Of a stretch of DNA of 41,090 nucleotides, positions 33,481 through 41,061 are shown in pieces. How positions within the stretch are numbered: position 1 is the first letter of the stretch; each line of letters begins with the position of its first letter. The stretch comes from an uncultured Oscillospiraceae bacterium (lineage in GTDB: Bacteria; Bacillota; Clostridia; Oscillospirales; Oscillospiraceae). The position numbers were made by a program, and so were the translations under genes. The stretch is taken from the NCBI GenBank assembly GCA_944383165.1, contig CALWON010000011.1:1-41090 (forward strand), given 5' to 3'. The notes beneath the pieces were generated by a model, which had not been told where the DNA came from, ran no database searches, and worked only from the letters and a program-made list of their open reading frames with translations.

Positions 33481-33486
33481 CTCCTA
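33481..33486 (-). promoter_or_regulatory. mfd ribosome site that decides between GTG and TTG start
   Basis: The AGGAGG-like site lies directly against GTG 33480 and 8 bases before TTG 33471, which favours a TTG start for mfd. Confidence 0.5.
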
Positions 33487-33503
33487 TAAGAAATACGACA
33501 AGT

Positions 33504-33530
33504 ACCCCCACGCCCGAAGGGAATGGGGGT
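33504..33530 (-). other. Leader hairpin of mfd
   Basis: - strand ACCCCCA...CCC TTCG GG...TGGGGGT folds into a 7-bp stem, small internal loop and a TTCG tetraloop. It lies between the predicted mfd promoter and its ribosome site, so it is in the leader rather than at the end of pth. The downstream sequence is not U-rich. Confidence 0.55.
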
Positions 33531-33549
33531 GATCTGTTTAGTATACAGA

Positions 33550-33578
33550 AGTGTATCTGTTTTTGTATTCTGCGTCAA
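33550..33578 (-). promoter_or_regulatory. Promoter of mfd
   Basis: - strand TTGACG (33578-33573), 17-base spacer, TACACT (33555-33550), in the gap between pth and mfd. Confidence 0.65.
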
Positions 33579-33595
33579 GGGGAAACAGGGGAGAT

Positions 33596-34189
33596 TTATC
33601 CATTAAAGCGGTTCATGGCGCGGTCAATGCCATCCTGAATGAGACACTCCACTGCATCCGCAGCCCGTTTCACTGCCAGTGAAATCGTTTTTTGATCCTC
33701 TCCCTGAAATTTCCCCAAAACCCAATCTGCCATATCATAGTCTGGGTGTGGTTTTTCTCCTACTCCTACACGGATTCGGGGAAATTGGTCTGTTCCCAGA
33801 TGTTGAATAATGTTTTTCAACCCATTGTGCCCACCAGCACTGCCACCCTTGCGGATGCGCAGACGCCCCACAGCCAGTGCAGTGTCATCAGAAATGACCA
33901 GTACATGGTCTGGTTGAATTTTATAGAAATCTACTGCCTGACAGACTGCCTCACCAGACAGGTTCATATAGGTGACTGGTTTCATAACCAAAACGGATTC
34001 CCCACCAATGGAGAATATATTGGTCAACGACTTGTACTTCAGTTTTTGGATTGGAGCATTGCACCGCTCTCCAAATTCATCAGCAACCATAAAACCTACA
34101 TTATGGCGTGTGTTCTCATATTTTTCGCCGGGATTGCCCAGGCACACCAGCAGCCAGGAAACACCACCAGATTTTTTTTGAAAGAACAT
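33596..34189 (-). CDS. pth: Peptidyl-tRNA hydrolase
   Basis: A 197-residue hydrolase that recycles peptidyl-tRNA. Visible motifs are LLVCLGNPGEKYENTRHNVGF with catalytic His29, KPVTYMNLSG, VISDDTALAVGRLRIRKGGS and GGHNGLKNI. The length is typical. ATG follows AAGGAG. The first 10 residues (MFFQKKSGGV) are extra compared with many homologues, but no better start exists downstream. It is downstream of prs and its terminator, and upstream of mfd, matching the Bacillus glmU-prs-pth-mfd order. Confidence 0.96.
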   Translation of the reverse strand: MFFQKKSGGVSWLLVCLGNPGEKYENTRHNVGFMVADEFGERCNAPIQKLKYKSLTNIFSIGGESVLVMKPVTYMNLSGEAVCQAVDFYKIQPDHVLVISDDTALAVGRLRIRKGGSAGGHNGLKNIIQHLGTDQFPRIRVGVGEKPHPDYDMADWVLGKFQGEDQKTISLAVKRAADAVECLIQDGIDRAMNRFNG

Positions 34190-34209
34190 GAATTACTTTC
34201 TCCTTTACA

Positions 34210-34241
34210 AAAAATGGGAGGTGGAATGACCCCACCTCCCT
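34210..34241 (-). terminator. Terminator after prs
   Basis: GGGAGGTGG (34216-34224) pairs with CCACCTCCC (34232-34240); on the - strand ATTTTTTG follows. It lies between prs and pth, a short distance before the pth ribosome site. Confidence 0.85.
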
Positions 34242-34257
34242 AAGATAACATATGAAA

Positions 34258-35241
34258 TTAAGAGAACAGACGGGAAACAGAGGTCTCCTCATAAATATGG
34301 CTGATTGCCTCAGCAAACAGATGAGCCACAGAGATGTAGCGAATCTTGTCACATTTGGCACCAGTTTTGGGAGGAATGGTGTCCAAAAATACCACCTCGT
34401 CAATTACGCTGTCAGTAATGCGCTGAATGGCAGGACCAGAGAGCAGACCGTGAGAAGCACAGGCGGTGACACTTTTTGCCTTACCAATGTCCACAAGGGC
34501 CTTGGCAGCATGGCAGAGAGATCCACCAGTGTCCACCATATCGTCCAGAAGAATGACATGCTTGTCATGTACATCACCAATGATGTTCATGACCTCAGAG
34601 GAATTTGCCTTCTGGCGGCGTTTGTCCACAATGGCAAGAGGCATTCCCAGCTTCTGAGCAAAGGCACGGGCACGAGCCACAGAGCCTACGTCAGGGGAGA
34701 CCACCATAGTGTCATCCTGTACCGCAGCAAATTTACGGAAGAACTCATTGACAAAAATAGGCGAACCAAGCAGGTTATCAACAGGGATATCAAAGAAGCC
34801 CTGAATCTGGTTGGCGTGTAAATCCATAGTTAGTACACGGTCAGCACCGGCACGGGTAATCAGATTTGCCACCAGCTTTGCAGAAATGGGGTCACGGGGC
34901 TTTGTTTTACGGTCCTGACGGGCATATCCAAAGTAGGGAATTACAGCAGTAATACGACCAGCAGAGGCACGACGCAGTGCATCAATCATAATCAACAGTT
35001 CCATCAGGGCATCATTGACTGTGTGGAACACGCCATCCTTTTCAAAGGGACAGGTGGACTGTACCACAAAGACATCAGCACCACGAACAGTCTCATAGAT
35101 GGATGCAAAATTTTCTCCGTCAGCAAAAGAGCCTACTTCAGCGTTGCCCAGAGGAACGCCCAGTTCCTGACAGATAGCCTTAGCAAGGTTGGGATTTGAG
35201 TTACCAGTAAAAATCTTGATGCCCTTCCCGTGTGTAAACAT
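34258..35241 (-). CDS. prs: Ribose-phosphate pyrophosphokinase
   Basis: A 327-residue PRPP synthetase (ribose-5-phosphate + ATP to PRPP + AMP), supplying nucleotide, His and Trp synthesis. Visible are the N-terminal IFTGNSNPNLAKAI, PYFGYARQDRK near the ATP site, VVSPDVGSVARARAFA and the PRPP loop LDDMVDTGG (about 230-240). ATG 35241 is chosen: AAGGAAG is 6 bases upstream, while TTG 35247 would sit against it. It follows the GlmU-like gene after a structured 101-base gap. Confidence 0.96.
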   Translation of the reverse strand: MFTHGKGIKIFTGNSNPNLAKAICQELGVPLGNAEVGSFADGENFASIYETVRGADVFVVQSTCPFEKDGVFHTVNDALMELLIMIDALRRASAGRITAVIPYFGYARQDRKTKPRDPISAKLVANLITRAGADRVLTMDLHANQIQGFFDIPVDNLLGSPIFVNEFFRKFAAVQDDTMVVSPDVGSVARARAFAQKLGMPLAIVDKRRQKANSSEVMNIIGDVHDKHVILLDDMVDTGGSLCHAAKALVDIGKAKSVTACASHGLLSGPAIQRITDSVIDEVVFLDTIPPKTGAKCDKIRYISVAHLFAEAISHIYEETSVSRLFS

Positions 35242-35290
35242 ACTCAACTTCCTTCCATTTTGTGGGTATGCACATAGGCAGACCCGTTTC

Positions 35291-35336
35291 TATTCCTACA
35301 CTTAAACTTAATAAAGCGGGCAAACCGCTAGGAATA
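35291..35336 (-). other. Structured leader between the GlmU-like gene and prs
   Basis: TATTCCTA (35291-35298) pairs with TAGGAATA (35329-35336), and AGCGG/CCGCT (35315-35319, 35325-35329) forms an inner hairpin that shares T35329 with the outer stem, so the two are mutually constraining. It lies in the prs leader; a regulatory role is only possible. Confidence 0.4.
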
Positions 35337-35342
35337 ACAAAT

Positions 35343-36014
35343 TTATTTTTTTTCTTTCTTTGCTCGGTGTGCAGCGGCCCAGCCAGGCAGTTCAGTCTGG
35401 CGGGCACGGGCAACTGCCAGTGCATCCGGCGAGACATCCTTGGTAATGGTAGAACCGGCAGCAGTATAGGCTCCATCTCCCAGATGGACAGGGGAGACCA
35501 GATTGGTATTGCAGCCAATGAAGCAGTGGTCCCCAATGGTGGAACGGTATTTTTGGTTTCCATCATAGTTCACCAACACAGTCCCACAGCCAAAATTGAC
35601 CTTTTTCCCCACATCTGCATCCCCTACATAGGTGAGATGAGAAATTTTGGTTCCTTCTCCAATGTTGGAATTTTTCAATTCCACAAAGTCCCCCACTTTC
35701 ACATCCTGTCCCACATGGCAGTTGGGGCGGATGTAGGCAAAGGGACCCACATGGGCACCAGACTCTATGGTGCTCTCATTGCACTGGGAGGAATTGATGG
35801 TAACATGGTCCCCCACAGTACAGTCTACCAGCATGGTGTTGGGACCAATCTCACATTGTTCCCCCACCACTGTTTTTCCACGCAAAATAGTGCCAGGCAA
35901 AAGAAGGGTGCCAGCACCCACAGTGACGCTTTCTTCCACATAAACTGTGCTAGGGTCCATCATCTGGACACCTGCATCCAAAAGGGCTTGACGTTTTGCG
36001 GAAAAATCTTCCAT
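35343..36014 (-). CDS. Stand-alone GlmU-type acetyltransferase (left-handed beta-helix) domain
   Basis: A 223-residue protein equal to the C-terminal half of GlmU; the usual enzyme is about 450 residues with an N-terminal uridylyltransferase, which is absent. Hexapeptide repeats form the beta-helix: IGPNTMLVDCTVGDHVTI, VGPFAYIRPNCHVGQDVKVGDFVELKNS, the catalytic region KISHLTYVGDADVG (His126) and FGCGTVLVNYDG, then AAGSTITKDV. It should acetylate glucosamine-1-phosphate. ATG 36014 (MEDFSAKRQ) follows AGGAGG; the longer frame to 36080 has no site. No gene for the missing half lies in the window. Position before prs matches glmU. Confidence 0.9.
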   Translation of the reverse strand: MEDFSAKRQALLDAGVQMMDPSTVYVEESVTVGAGTLLLPGTILRGKTVVGEQCEIGPNTMLVDCTVGDHVTINSSQCNESTIESGAHVGPFAYIRPNCHVGQDVKVGDFVELKNSNIGEGTKISHLTYVGDADVGKKVNFGCGTVLVNYDGNQKYRSTIGDHCFIGCNTNLVSPVHLGDGAYTAAGSTITKDVSPDALAVARARQTELPGWAAAHRAKKEKK

Positions 36015-36195
36015 AAAAGCTTGACCTCCTGAATATGATTCAGACAACAGAACATGTGTAGCGCAATGCCACAGATACATGTCACTGTCTGCACATATAT
36101 AATAGCATATTAGCAGGGAATTTTTGAAGGGACAAGGGGAAAATTCAAAAAAAATTTAGATTGTGTAAAGTTTGTGCAAAATTCCACACAAACGG

Positions 36196-36236
36196 CAAAA
36201 CCGCCGTCCAAATTGCAACAGGACGGCGGTAAAAAA
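36196..36236. terminator. Terminator after the HD gene
   Basis: ACCGCCGTCC (36200-36209 region) pairs with GGACGGCGGT (36221-36230), a 10-bp stem with A-runs on one side and Ts on the other, so it can act in the - direction after the HD gene. The remaining gap to the GlmU-like gene (36015-36195) is AT-rich; no confident promoter was found (weak TTCAAA/TATTAT at 18 bases spacing). Confidence 0.75.
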
Positions 36237-36240
36237 TCCA

Positions 36241-36750
36241 TTAACAGGGAACCGTTGCAGGGGTATCTATGATTGGTTCCACACCAAGTTGTTCCCGAAG
36301 TTTTCCCGGGTGATACATATGAGACAATTCAAGACCAGCACAGAAGGTATCTACCACATCTACCAGCCACGCCTCCATAGAGCGAGGAAACTGACCGCCC
36401 AGGGGCCACATATGGGACAAAATGATATTTCGTTCCTTTGGGCTTAATTCTGTGAGCTGCTCTGCATTGCGGGCAGCCGCTTTGGGATGGTCGAAACACT
36501 GCCAACCGGGGTGGGCAGATTTGTCTTTGGAGTTGTAGAGATACAGGTCGTGGAGTAGTCCTCCACGGGCAGCCGCTGAGGCATCCAGTCCCAATTTGCG
36601 GGCAATGCGGAATGACCAGTAGGCCACAAAAAGAGAGTGGTCCAAAGTGGAAATATGCCCGTGGTGTTTCCACTGTCCCATGCGACGGACAGCATCAGAG
36701 CCTAAAAGTTCCTCAGTGGTACGACAAAATTCTTTTAAATGATGATTCAT
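36241..36750 (-). CDS. HD-domain phosphohydrolase family protein
   Basis: A 169-residue HD-superfamily protein. Metal ligands are seen in HISTLDHSLFVAYWSFRIA (His32, with DH at 37-38) and GGLLHDLYLYN (His67-Asp68). A later HMW and a DVVDTFC (Asp) complete the site. ATG 36750 follows AAAGGAC; upstream starts lack a site. It is 89 bases after proC with its own weak promoter. HD proteins of this size hydrolyse nucleotides or similar phosphates, but the substrate cannot be told. The C-terminal tail reads EPIIDTPATVPC. Confidence 0.8.
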   Translation of the reverse strand: MNHHLKEFCRTTEELLGSDAVRRMGQWKHHGHISTLDHSLFVAYWSFRIARKLGLDASAAARGGLLHDLYLYNSKDKSAHPGWQCFDHPKAAARNAEQLTELSPKERNIILSHMWPLGGQFPRSMEAWLVDVVDTFCAGLELSHMYHPGKLREQLGVEPIIDTPATVPC

Positions 36751-36777
36751 AAAAAAGTCCTTTCCCGTCTGAACAGA

Positions 36778-36806
36778 ATAATACGATACAATCATTGTAC
36801 ACCCAA
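36778..36806 (-). promoter_or_regulatory. Predicted promoter of the HD gene
   Basis: - strand TTGGGT (36806-36801), 17-base spacer, TATTAT (36783-36778), in the gap to proC. The -35 is poor. Confidence 0.4.
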
Positions 36807-36839
36807 ACTGTAAACTTGTCACCTGAGAAAAACAACCAA

Positions 36840-37646
36840 TTATTTCTTTGCCATTTCTACGGTTTTTTCATAGGCAGTGATGACTGCCTCCATTGCAGCT
36901 GATCGAAAACCCAGACGTTCCAGTGTACGCACACCCTGAATGGTGGTGCCACTGGGAGAACATACACTGTCTTTCAGTTGACCAGGGTGCCGTTTCCCAT
37001 TCAGAATCAACTGAGCAGTGCCAGATACCATCTGAGCGGCATACAGAAGGGATTTTTCACGGGACAGACCACAGGCAACGCCAGCGTCTGCAATGGCATC
37101 TACAAACAGGGCACAGAAAGCGGGACCGCAGGCAGACACTGCACTGGCGGCATCCAGATAGTCTGGGTTTACACGGTCCACAAGACCAGTGGAGGCCAAC
37201 AATGTCTGAAAATCGTCCAGTTCCTGTTCTGTGGTATTGACCCCATAGTATTGAATAATTCCAGCCCCCACATCAATGGGGGTATTGGGCATCAGACAGA
37301 TGACTGGGTACTCCCCACCTGCCAGAGTTTGAATGTGTTCTGCATTTAAGCCAGCAGCCATAGAGGCAAGGACAAATCGGTCAGTACGCTCTTTTAAAAT
37401 GGGAATGAGAGGCTTTAATGTGCGCTCCATCATTTGAGGCTTGACCCCTAAAAAAATCAAATTGCAGGTTTTGGCAATGGATGCGTTATCAGTGGCAGTG
37501 GCACAGATTTCTTGCGCCAGAATTTGTGCCTTTTTTGGGGTGCGGTTGGCTAAATAGATGAGGGAACCCTGTGCGCCCTCAGAGGCAGCGCGGGCAAGAG
37601 AAGAACCCATAGCACCAGTTCCAATAAAGCCAATGGATGTATACAT
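36840..37646 (-). CDS. proC: Pyrroline-5-carboxylate reductase
   Basis: A 268-residue enzyme for the last step of proline synthesis. The Rossmann motif GFIGTGAMGSSLARA (Gly9-Gly14) is N-terminal; then ICLMPNTPIDVGAG, the conserved SAVSACGPAFCALFVDA (substrate region) and DSVCSPSGTTIQGVRTLER at the C-terminal. AGGAGG precedes the start at 9 bases. It has a strong divergent promoter shared in region with the GntR gene. No other proline genes are adjacent. Confidence 0.97.
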   Translation of the reverse strand: MYTSIGFIGTGAMGSSLARAASEGAQGSLIYLANRTPKKAQILAQEICATATDNASIAKTCNLIFLGVKPQMMERTLKPLIPILKERTDRFVLASMAAGLNAEHIQTLAGGEYPVICLMPNTPIDVGAGIIQYYGVNTTEQELDDFQTLLASTGLVDRVNPDYLDAASAVSACGPAFCALFVDAIADAGVACGLSREKSLLYAAQMVSGTAQLILNGKRHPGQLKDSVCSPSGTTIQGVRTLERLGFRSAAMEAVITAYEKTVEMAKK

Positions 37647-37677
37647 AAAGAAAATCCTCCTTACTCATGTGACCACT

Positions 37678-37705
37678 ATCATATCATGGAACCACAGAAT
37701 GTCAA
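37678..37705 (-). promoter_or_regulatory. Promoter of proC
   Basis: - strand TTGACA (37705-37700), 16-base spacer, TATGAT (37683-37678). Confidence 0.75.
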
Positions 37706-37721
37706 ACACAAAATAAAGAAC

Positions 37722-37749
37722 CTTAAAGCAATCTTAAACAGTTCTTAAT
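37722..37749 (+). promoter_or_regulatory. Three 11-bp-phased direct repeats upstream of the GntR promoter
   Basis: CTTAAA at 37722 and 37733 and CTTAAT at 37744 have an exact 11-base start-to-start period, the last abutting the -35 box. This phasing is typical of OmpR/PhoB-type response-regulator sites. Confidence 0.45.
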
Positions 37750-37777
37750 TGACTTTTTCCTACGGAGAAGCTACACT
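37749..37777 (+). promoter_or_regulatory. Promoter of the GntR-ABC operon
   Basis: TTGACT (37749-37754), 17-base spacer, TACACT (37772-37777). The palindrome at 37780 lies at its start of transcription. Confidence 0.75.
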
Positions 37778-37779
37778 GA

Positions 37780-37802
37780 CTGTACTAATACAGTTAGTAC
37801 AG
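37780..37802 (+). promoter_or_regulatory. Palindromic operator (GntR autoregulation)
   Basis: CTGTACTAA, a TACAG spacer and TTAGTACAG form a perfect 9-bp inverted repeat directly downstream of the -10. It fits a YtrA-type GntR operator that would block transcription of its own operon. Confidence 0.65.
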
Positions 37803-37820
37803 AAGAAAGGAGGAATCTGT

Positions 37821-38192
37821 ATGCTTCATCTGGATTATCGAGATGCAAGACCAATTTATGAACAGGTAAAAGATGGATTAAGGCGGCTGATGGTAGCTGG
37901 AATTATGCAGGAGGGGGAGAAGTTGCCCTCGGTGCGTGCGATGGCAAGCAATCTGGCAATTAACCCCAACACCATACAAAAAGCCTATGAGGCTTTGGAA
38001 TCGGAGGGCTATGTATACTCTATTCCCGGAAAAGGGTCATTTGTAGCCCCTCACACAGAAGTAGATGAACAGAGAAAACAGCAGTTGTTTTGTCAGTTCG
38101 ACACAGCGACAATGGAGTTGCTCTACTTGGGTGTGACAACAGAGGAACTTGTGGCACGGATTCACAATAAAGGGAGAGGAGTGAGTGTATGA
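37821..38192 (+). CDS. YtrA-subfamily GntR transcriptional regulator
   Basis: A 123-residue protein, short as in the YtrA subfamily, with an N-terminal winged helix (DARPIYEQVKDGLRRLMVAG, KLPSVRAMASNLAINPNTIQKAYEALESEGYVYSIPGKGSFV) and only a small C-terminal helical dimer part. YtrA-type proteins repress adjacent ABC transporter genes and are often relieved by cell-wall-active antibiotics. ATG 37821 follows AAAGGAGG; the upstream frame overlaps the promoter. Its TGA overlaps the next ATG (ATGA). The operator is seen upstream. Confidence 0.92.
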   Translation: MLHLDYRDARPIYEQVKDGLRRLMVAGIMQEGEKLPSVRAMASNLAINPNTIQKAYEALESEGYVYSIPGKGSFVAPHTEVDEQRKQQLFCQFDTATMELLYLGVTTEELVARIHNKGRGVSV

Positions 38193-39091
38193 TTCAGGTC
38201 AATCATGTGGTCAAGAGTTTTGATGGATTCAAGGCGTTGGATGGACTGGACATGCATGTGAAAGGTGGCTCCATCTATGGTCTGGTGGGACCAAACGGAG
38301 CAGGAAAATCAACCATTATTCGACATATTACAGGGATTTACAGACCGGATTCTGGCTCAGTGGTGGTGGATGGAGTGCCAGTGTATGAAAATCCCCAGAT
38401 GAAAAGTCGAATTGCGTGGATTCCCGATGAACTGTATTATTTTGTATCGGCTTCCACCAAAGACATGATGAAGTTCTATCGAGGAATTTATCCAAAATTT
38501 GATGACAAGAGATACCAAGCTCTGCGAGAGGCATTTCCAGCAGTGGATGAAAAGGCACCGATTCGCAGGTTGTCAAAGGGAATGCAAAAACAATCTGCAT
38601 TTTGGCTTGCCTTGTGCTGTAATCCTGATATTTTGGTACTGGATGAGCCAGTGGACGGGCTTGACCCTGTGATGCGCCGTCAGGTGTGGTCACTGTTGAT
38701 GAATGATGTGTCCCAGCGGGGGACCACAGTGCTGGTGTCCTCCCATAACCTGAGAGAGCTGGAGGATGTGTGTGACCATGTGGGAATCTTGTCTCATGGA
38801 AAAGTGTTGCTGGAACGCTCTCTCAGTGAACTGCAAGACAATATTTTGAAAATGCAAGTGGTATTTCAGGAAACTGAAATGCCCAAAATGCCAGAGGAAA
38901 TGAATGTACTCCATATGACCAAGGTAGGACGAATTCATACCCTGATTATTCGAGGAAATATGGAGGAAATCAAGGCACAGATTGCCACCTATAATCCCAT
39001 TTTGATGGAGGCACTGCCTCTGTCTCTGGAGGAAATCTTTATTTATGAACTGGGAGGTGAGGACTATGCGGTTCGGGACATCGTTCTTTAA
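38189..39091 (+). CDS. ABC transporter ATP-binding protein (YtrB-like)
   Basis: A 300-residue single-ATPase subunit. Walker A GPNGAGKST (34-42), the signature LSKGMQKQ (128-135) in place of LSGGQ, Walker B ILVLDEP (147-153), D-loop GLDP and a switch-histidine region VLVSSHNLRELE. The C-terminal ~80 residues are an accessory domain. It overlaps the regulator by 4 bases and the permease by 26 bases, so expression is coupled. The missing SGGQ glycine is common in this type. Confidence 0.93.
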   Translation: MIQVNHVVKSFDGFKALDGLDMHVKGGSIYGLVGPNGAGKSTIIRHITGIYRPDSGSVVVDGVPVYENPQMKSRIAWIPDELYYFVSASTKDMMKFYRGIYPKFDDKRYQALREAFPAVDEKAPIRRLSKGMQKQSAFWLALCCNPDILVLDEPVDGLDPVMRRQVWSLLMNDVSQRGTTVLVSSHNLRELEDVCDHVGILSHGKVLLERSLSELQDNILKMQVVFQETEMPKMPEEMNVLHMTKVGRIHTLIIRGNMEEIKAQIATYNPILMEALPLSLEEIFIYELGGEDYAVRDIVL

Positions 39092-40928
39092 TGGTACATT
39101 GTATCAAAAAACAGTGATGCGGTTCTGGCCAGTGTGGGCATTGTATTTCATTTTTTGGTTGATGGTTCTGCCCATGCGCTTTCTCTCTGAGGCAATGCGG
39201 CGCAGTCAATGGGACTCCAATGCAGATTTGACAGCCTATTTGCAGCAGCAGGCACAGGACATTCCTTCTATGCTCCAAGGACTTCTGGTTTTGTCTGCAA
39301 TTATGGGAATTTTATGTGCGATGGCAGTGTTCAGCTATTTGTATTCCCATCGCTCTGCCTGTATGATTCACGCTCTGCCCATGCGGAGAGAGACCATTTT
39401 TGGGTCTCAATATCTGGCTGGATTGTCCTTCTTTATGGTACCTCATATTATCATTTATGTGCTCATGCTGGCAACTGAGGTATCTATGAACTGTTTGAAC
39501 CTGTGGTCACTGACTTTGTGGTTCTTGGTACAGAGTGGAACCTGCTTTTTCTTCTACTCCTTCGGTGTATTTTGTGCCATGTTTACAGGGCATTTGTTGG
39601 CACTCCCCGTTTTCTACGGTATTTTAAATGGGCTTGTTCTTGTAGTTTTGGCGCTGATACAGGAAGTTTGCCGCATTTATCTCTATGGCTTTGCGGGATT
39701 TGGAACAATCGTGGAAGAAGGTGCGGTTTGGCTTACACCGTTTATAAAGCTATATACTGCAATCAATACATCTTATGTACAACCATTGGATCAGGTACGC
39801 CTGTTTGATGCTAAGGTAGTGATTGTATATGCTGTAGTTGGTGTTCTGCTGACGATGGCAGCTCTGCTGTTGTACCGTGGTCGACACATTGAATCTGCTG
39901 GTGATGTGGTATCTGTGAAGATAGTTCGCCCCATTTTCAAATATGGATTTGCCTTATGTGCTGGGCTTTCCGGCGGTATGATGACAAAGGCAATTCTCTA
40001 TTTGGAAAGTGATATGGTTTTCATGCTGTGGATGGTCATTTGGGGCATAGTGGGTTATTTTGTGGCAGAGATGTTCCTGCAAAAATCCTTCCGTGTGCTG
40101 AAAGCATGGAAAGGCTCCATTGCTGTGATTGCAGCGATTGTGCTCTTTTCTGTGAGTATTTATCAGGACTGGTACGGCTTTGAACAGTGGGTTCCCAATC
40201 AGGAACAAGTGGAAAGTGTACGGATGTCTGGACTGAGAGGAGCACCTTGGGACAGTGGCAGCAATGGGGACATTGTGCGAAGTGATGTGCAGGGAATTGG
40301 ACAGGCACTGGCACTGCATGATGCAATTGTCAATCACAATACCACTGGAGTGGGGCATCAAAACGACGGATGGATGACAATTATCTATTCCATGAAAGAT
40401 GGACGTGCGATTCAACGTAGCTATGATGGGATTTCCATGTATGAAGGGGATTTGACCACAGAGGGAACGATTGCCTATGCAGCTCAGGCAATTTTAGATG
40501 ACCGTGAGAATGTGCAGCAGCTCTATGATATGGAGGAAGTAGAAGAAGGTCGTTTGGTAGAGTGTTATATAAACTCCATTTGGAATGAGGAGACAAAGAA
40601 CACAGAGACTTTGTACATTGATGGTGGAACCCAACAGCTCTGGGACGCAGTACAGCAGGATTTTGCAGAAGGAACTCTTGGGGTACGCTATCTGTTTAAT
40701 GGGAGCCAGGAGAGACAGGACAACACCTACTACGCTGATTTGACGTTTATCTATGAGGTAAGTAGTATCAATGCCTCTACTGGCGAGGATAAGAGCTATC
40801 AGATGGATTGGAGTATTACTCTTACCCCACAGGCAATTCACACTTTAACTGCATTGAGAGAGTTAGGGGTATTGAACGAGCCATATAAGCTCCTGACCAA
40901 TGCAGAATATAATATGTTAGATTTTTAA
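39066..40928 (+). CDS. ABC transporter permease with a large external domain
   Basis: A 620-residue membrane protein and partner of the preceding ATPase. Membrane segments are seen at about 20-40, 70-95, 120-140, 150-210 and 245-270, then a pair near 295-345 and one near 360-375. The last 240 residues are polar and likely outside (DWYGFEQWVPNQEQVESVRM onward). ATG 39066 follows GGAGGTGA; it overlaps the ATPase gene by 26 bases. Its size exceeds simple YtrC/D permeases, so it resembles a fused or two-domain permease. The substrate is unknown; envelope stress is suggested by the YtrA context. Confidence 0.85.
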   Translation: MRFGTSFFNGTLYQKTVMRFWPVWALYFIFWLMVLPMRFLSEAMRRSQWDSNADLTAYLQQQAQDIPSMLQGLLVLSAIMGILCAMAVFSYLYSHRSACMIHALPMRRETIFGSQYLAGLSFFMVPHIIIYVLMLATEVSMNCLNLWSLTLWFLVQSGTCFFFYSFGVFCAMFTGHLLALPVFYGILNGLVLVVLALIQEVCRIYLYGFAGFGTIVEEGAVWLTPFIKLYTAINTSYVQPLDQVRLFDAKVVIVYAVVGVLLTMAALLLYRGRHIESAGDVVSVKIVRPIFKYGFALCAGLSGGMMTKAILYLESDMVFMLWMVIWGIVGYFVAEMFLQKSFRVLKAWKGSIAVIAAIVLFSVSIYQDWYGFEQWVPNQEQVESVRMSGLRGAPWDSGSNGDIVRSDVQGIGQALALHDAIVNHNTTGVGHQNDGWMTIIYSMKDGRAIQRSYDGISMYEGDLTTEGTIAYAAQAILDDRENVQQLYDMEEVEEGRLVECYINSIWNEETKNTETLYIDGGTQQLWDAVQQDFAEGTLGVRYLFNGSQERQDNTYYADLTFIYEVSSINASTGEDKSYQMDWSITLTPQAIHTLTALRELGVLNEPYKLLTNAEYNMLDF

Positions 40929-40935
40929 CAATTTT

Positions 40936-40970
40936 GGGGCAGTCTTTTGGGACTGTCCCTCTATTTTGTT
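40936..40970 (+). terminator. Terminator after the permease
   Basis: GGGGCAGTC (40936-40944) pairs with GACTGTCCC (40951-40959; one G-U), followed by TCTATTTTGTT. Confidence 0.8.
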
Positions 40971-41032
40971 GCAAAAAACGTCAAATTTAAGTAAAATCGC
41001 ACAGAGGCAACAGAATAAGAGAAAAAAATTCA

Positions 41033-41061
41033 TTGATTTTTTCCCAGAAAACCAGTATAAT
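41033..41061 (+). promoter_or_regulatory. Strong sigma-A promoter at the right edge
   Basis: TTGATT (41033-41038), 17-base spacer, perfect TATAAT (41056-41061). It points rightward to a gene outside the window; 40971-41032 is AT-rich and empty. Confidence 0.8.
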
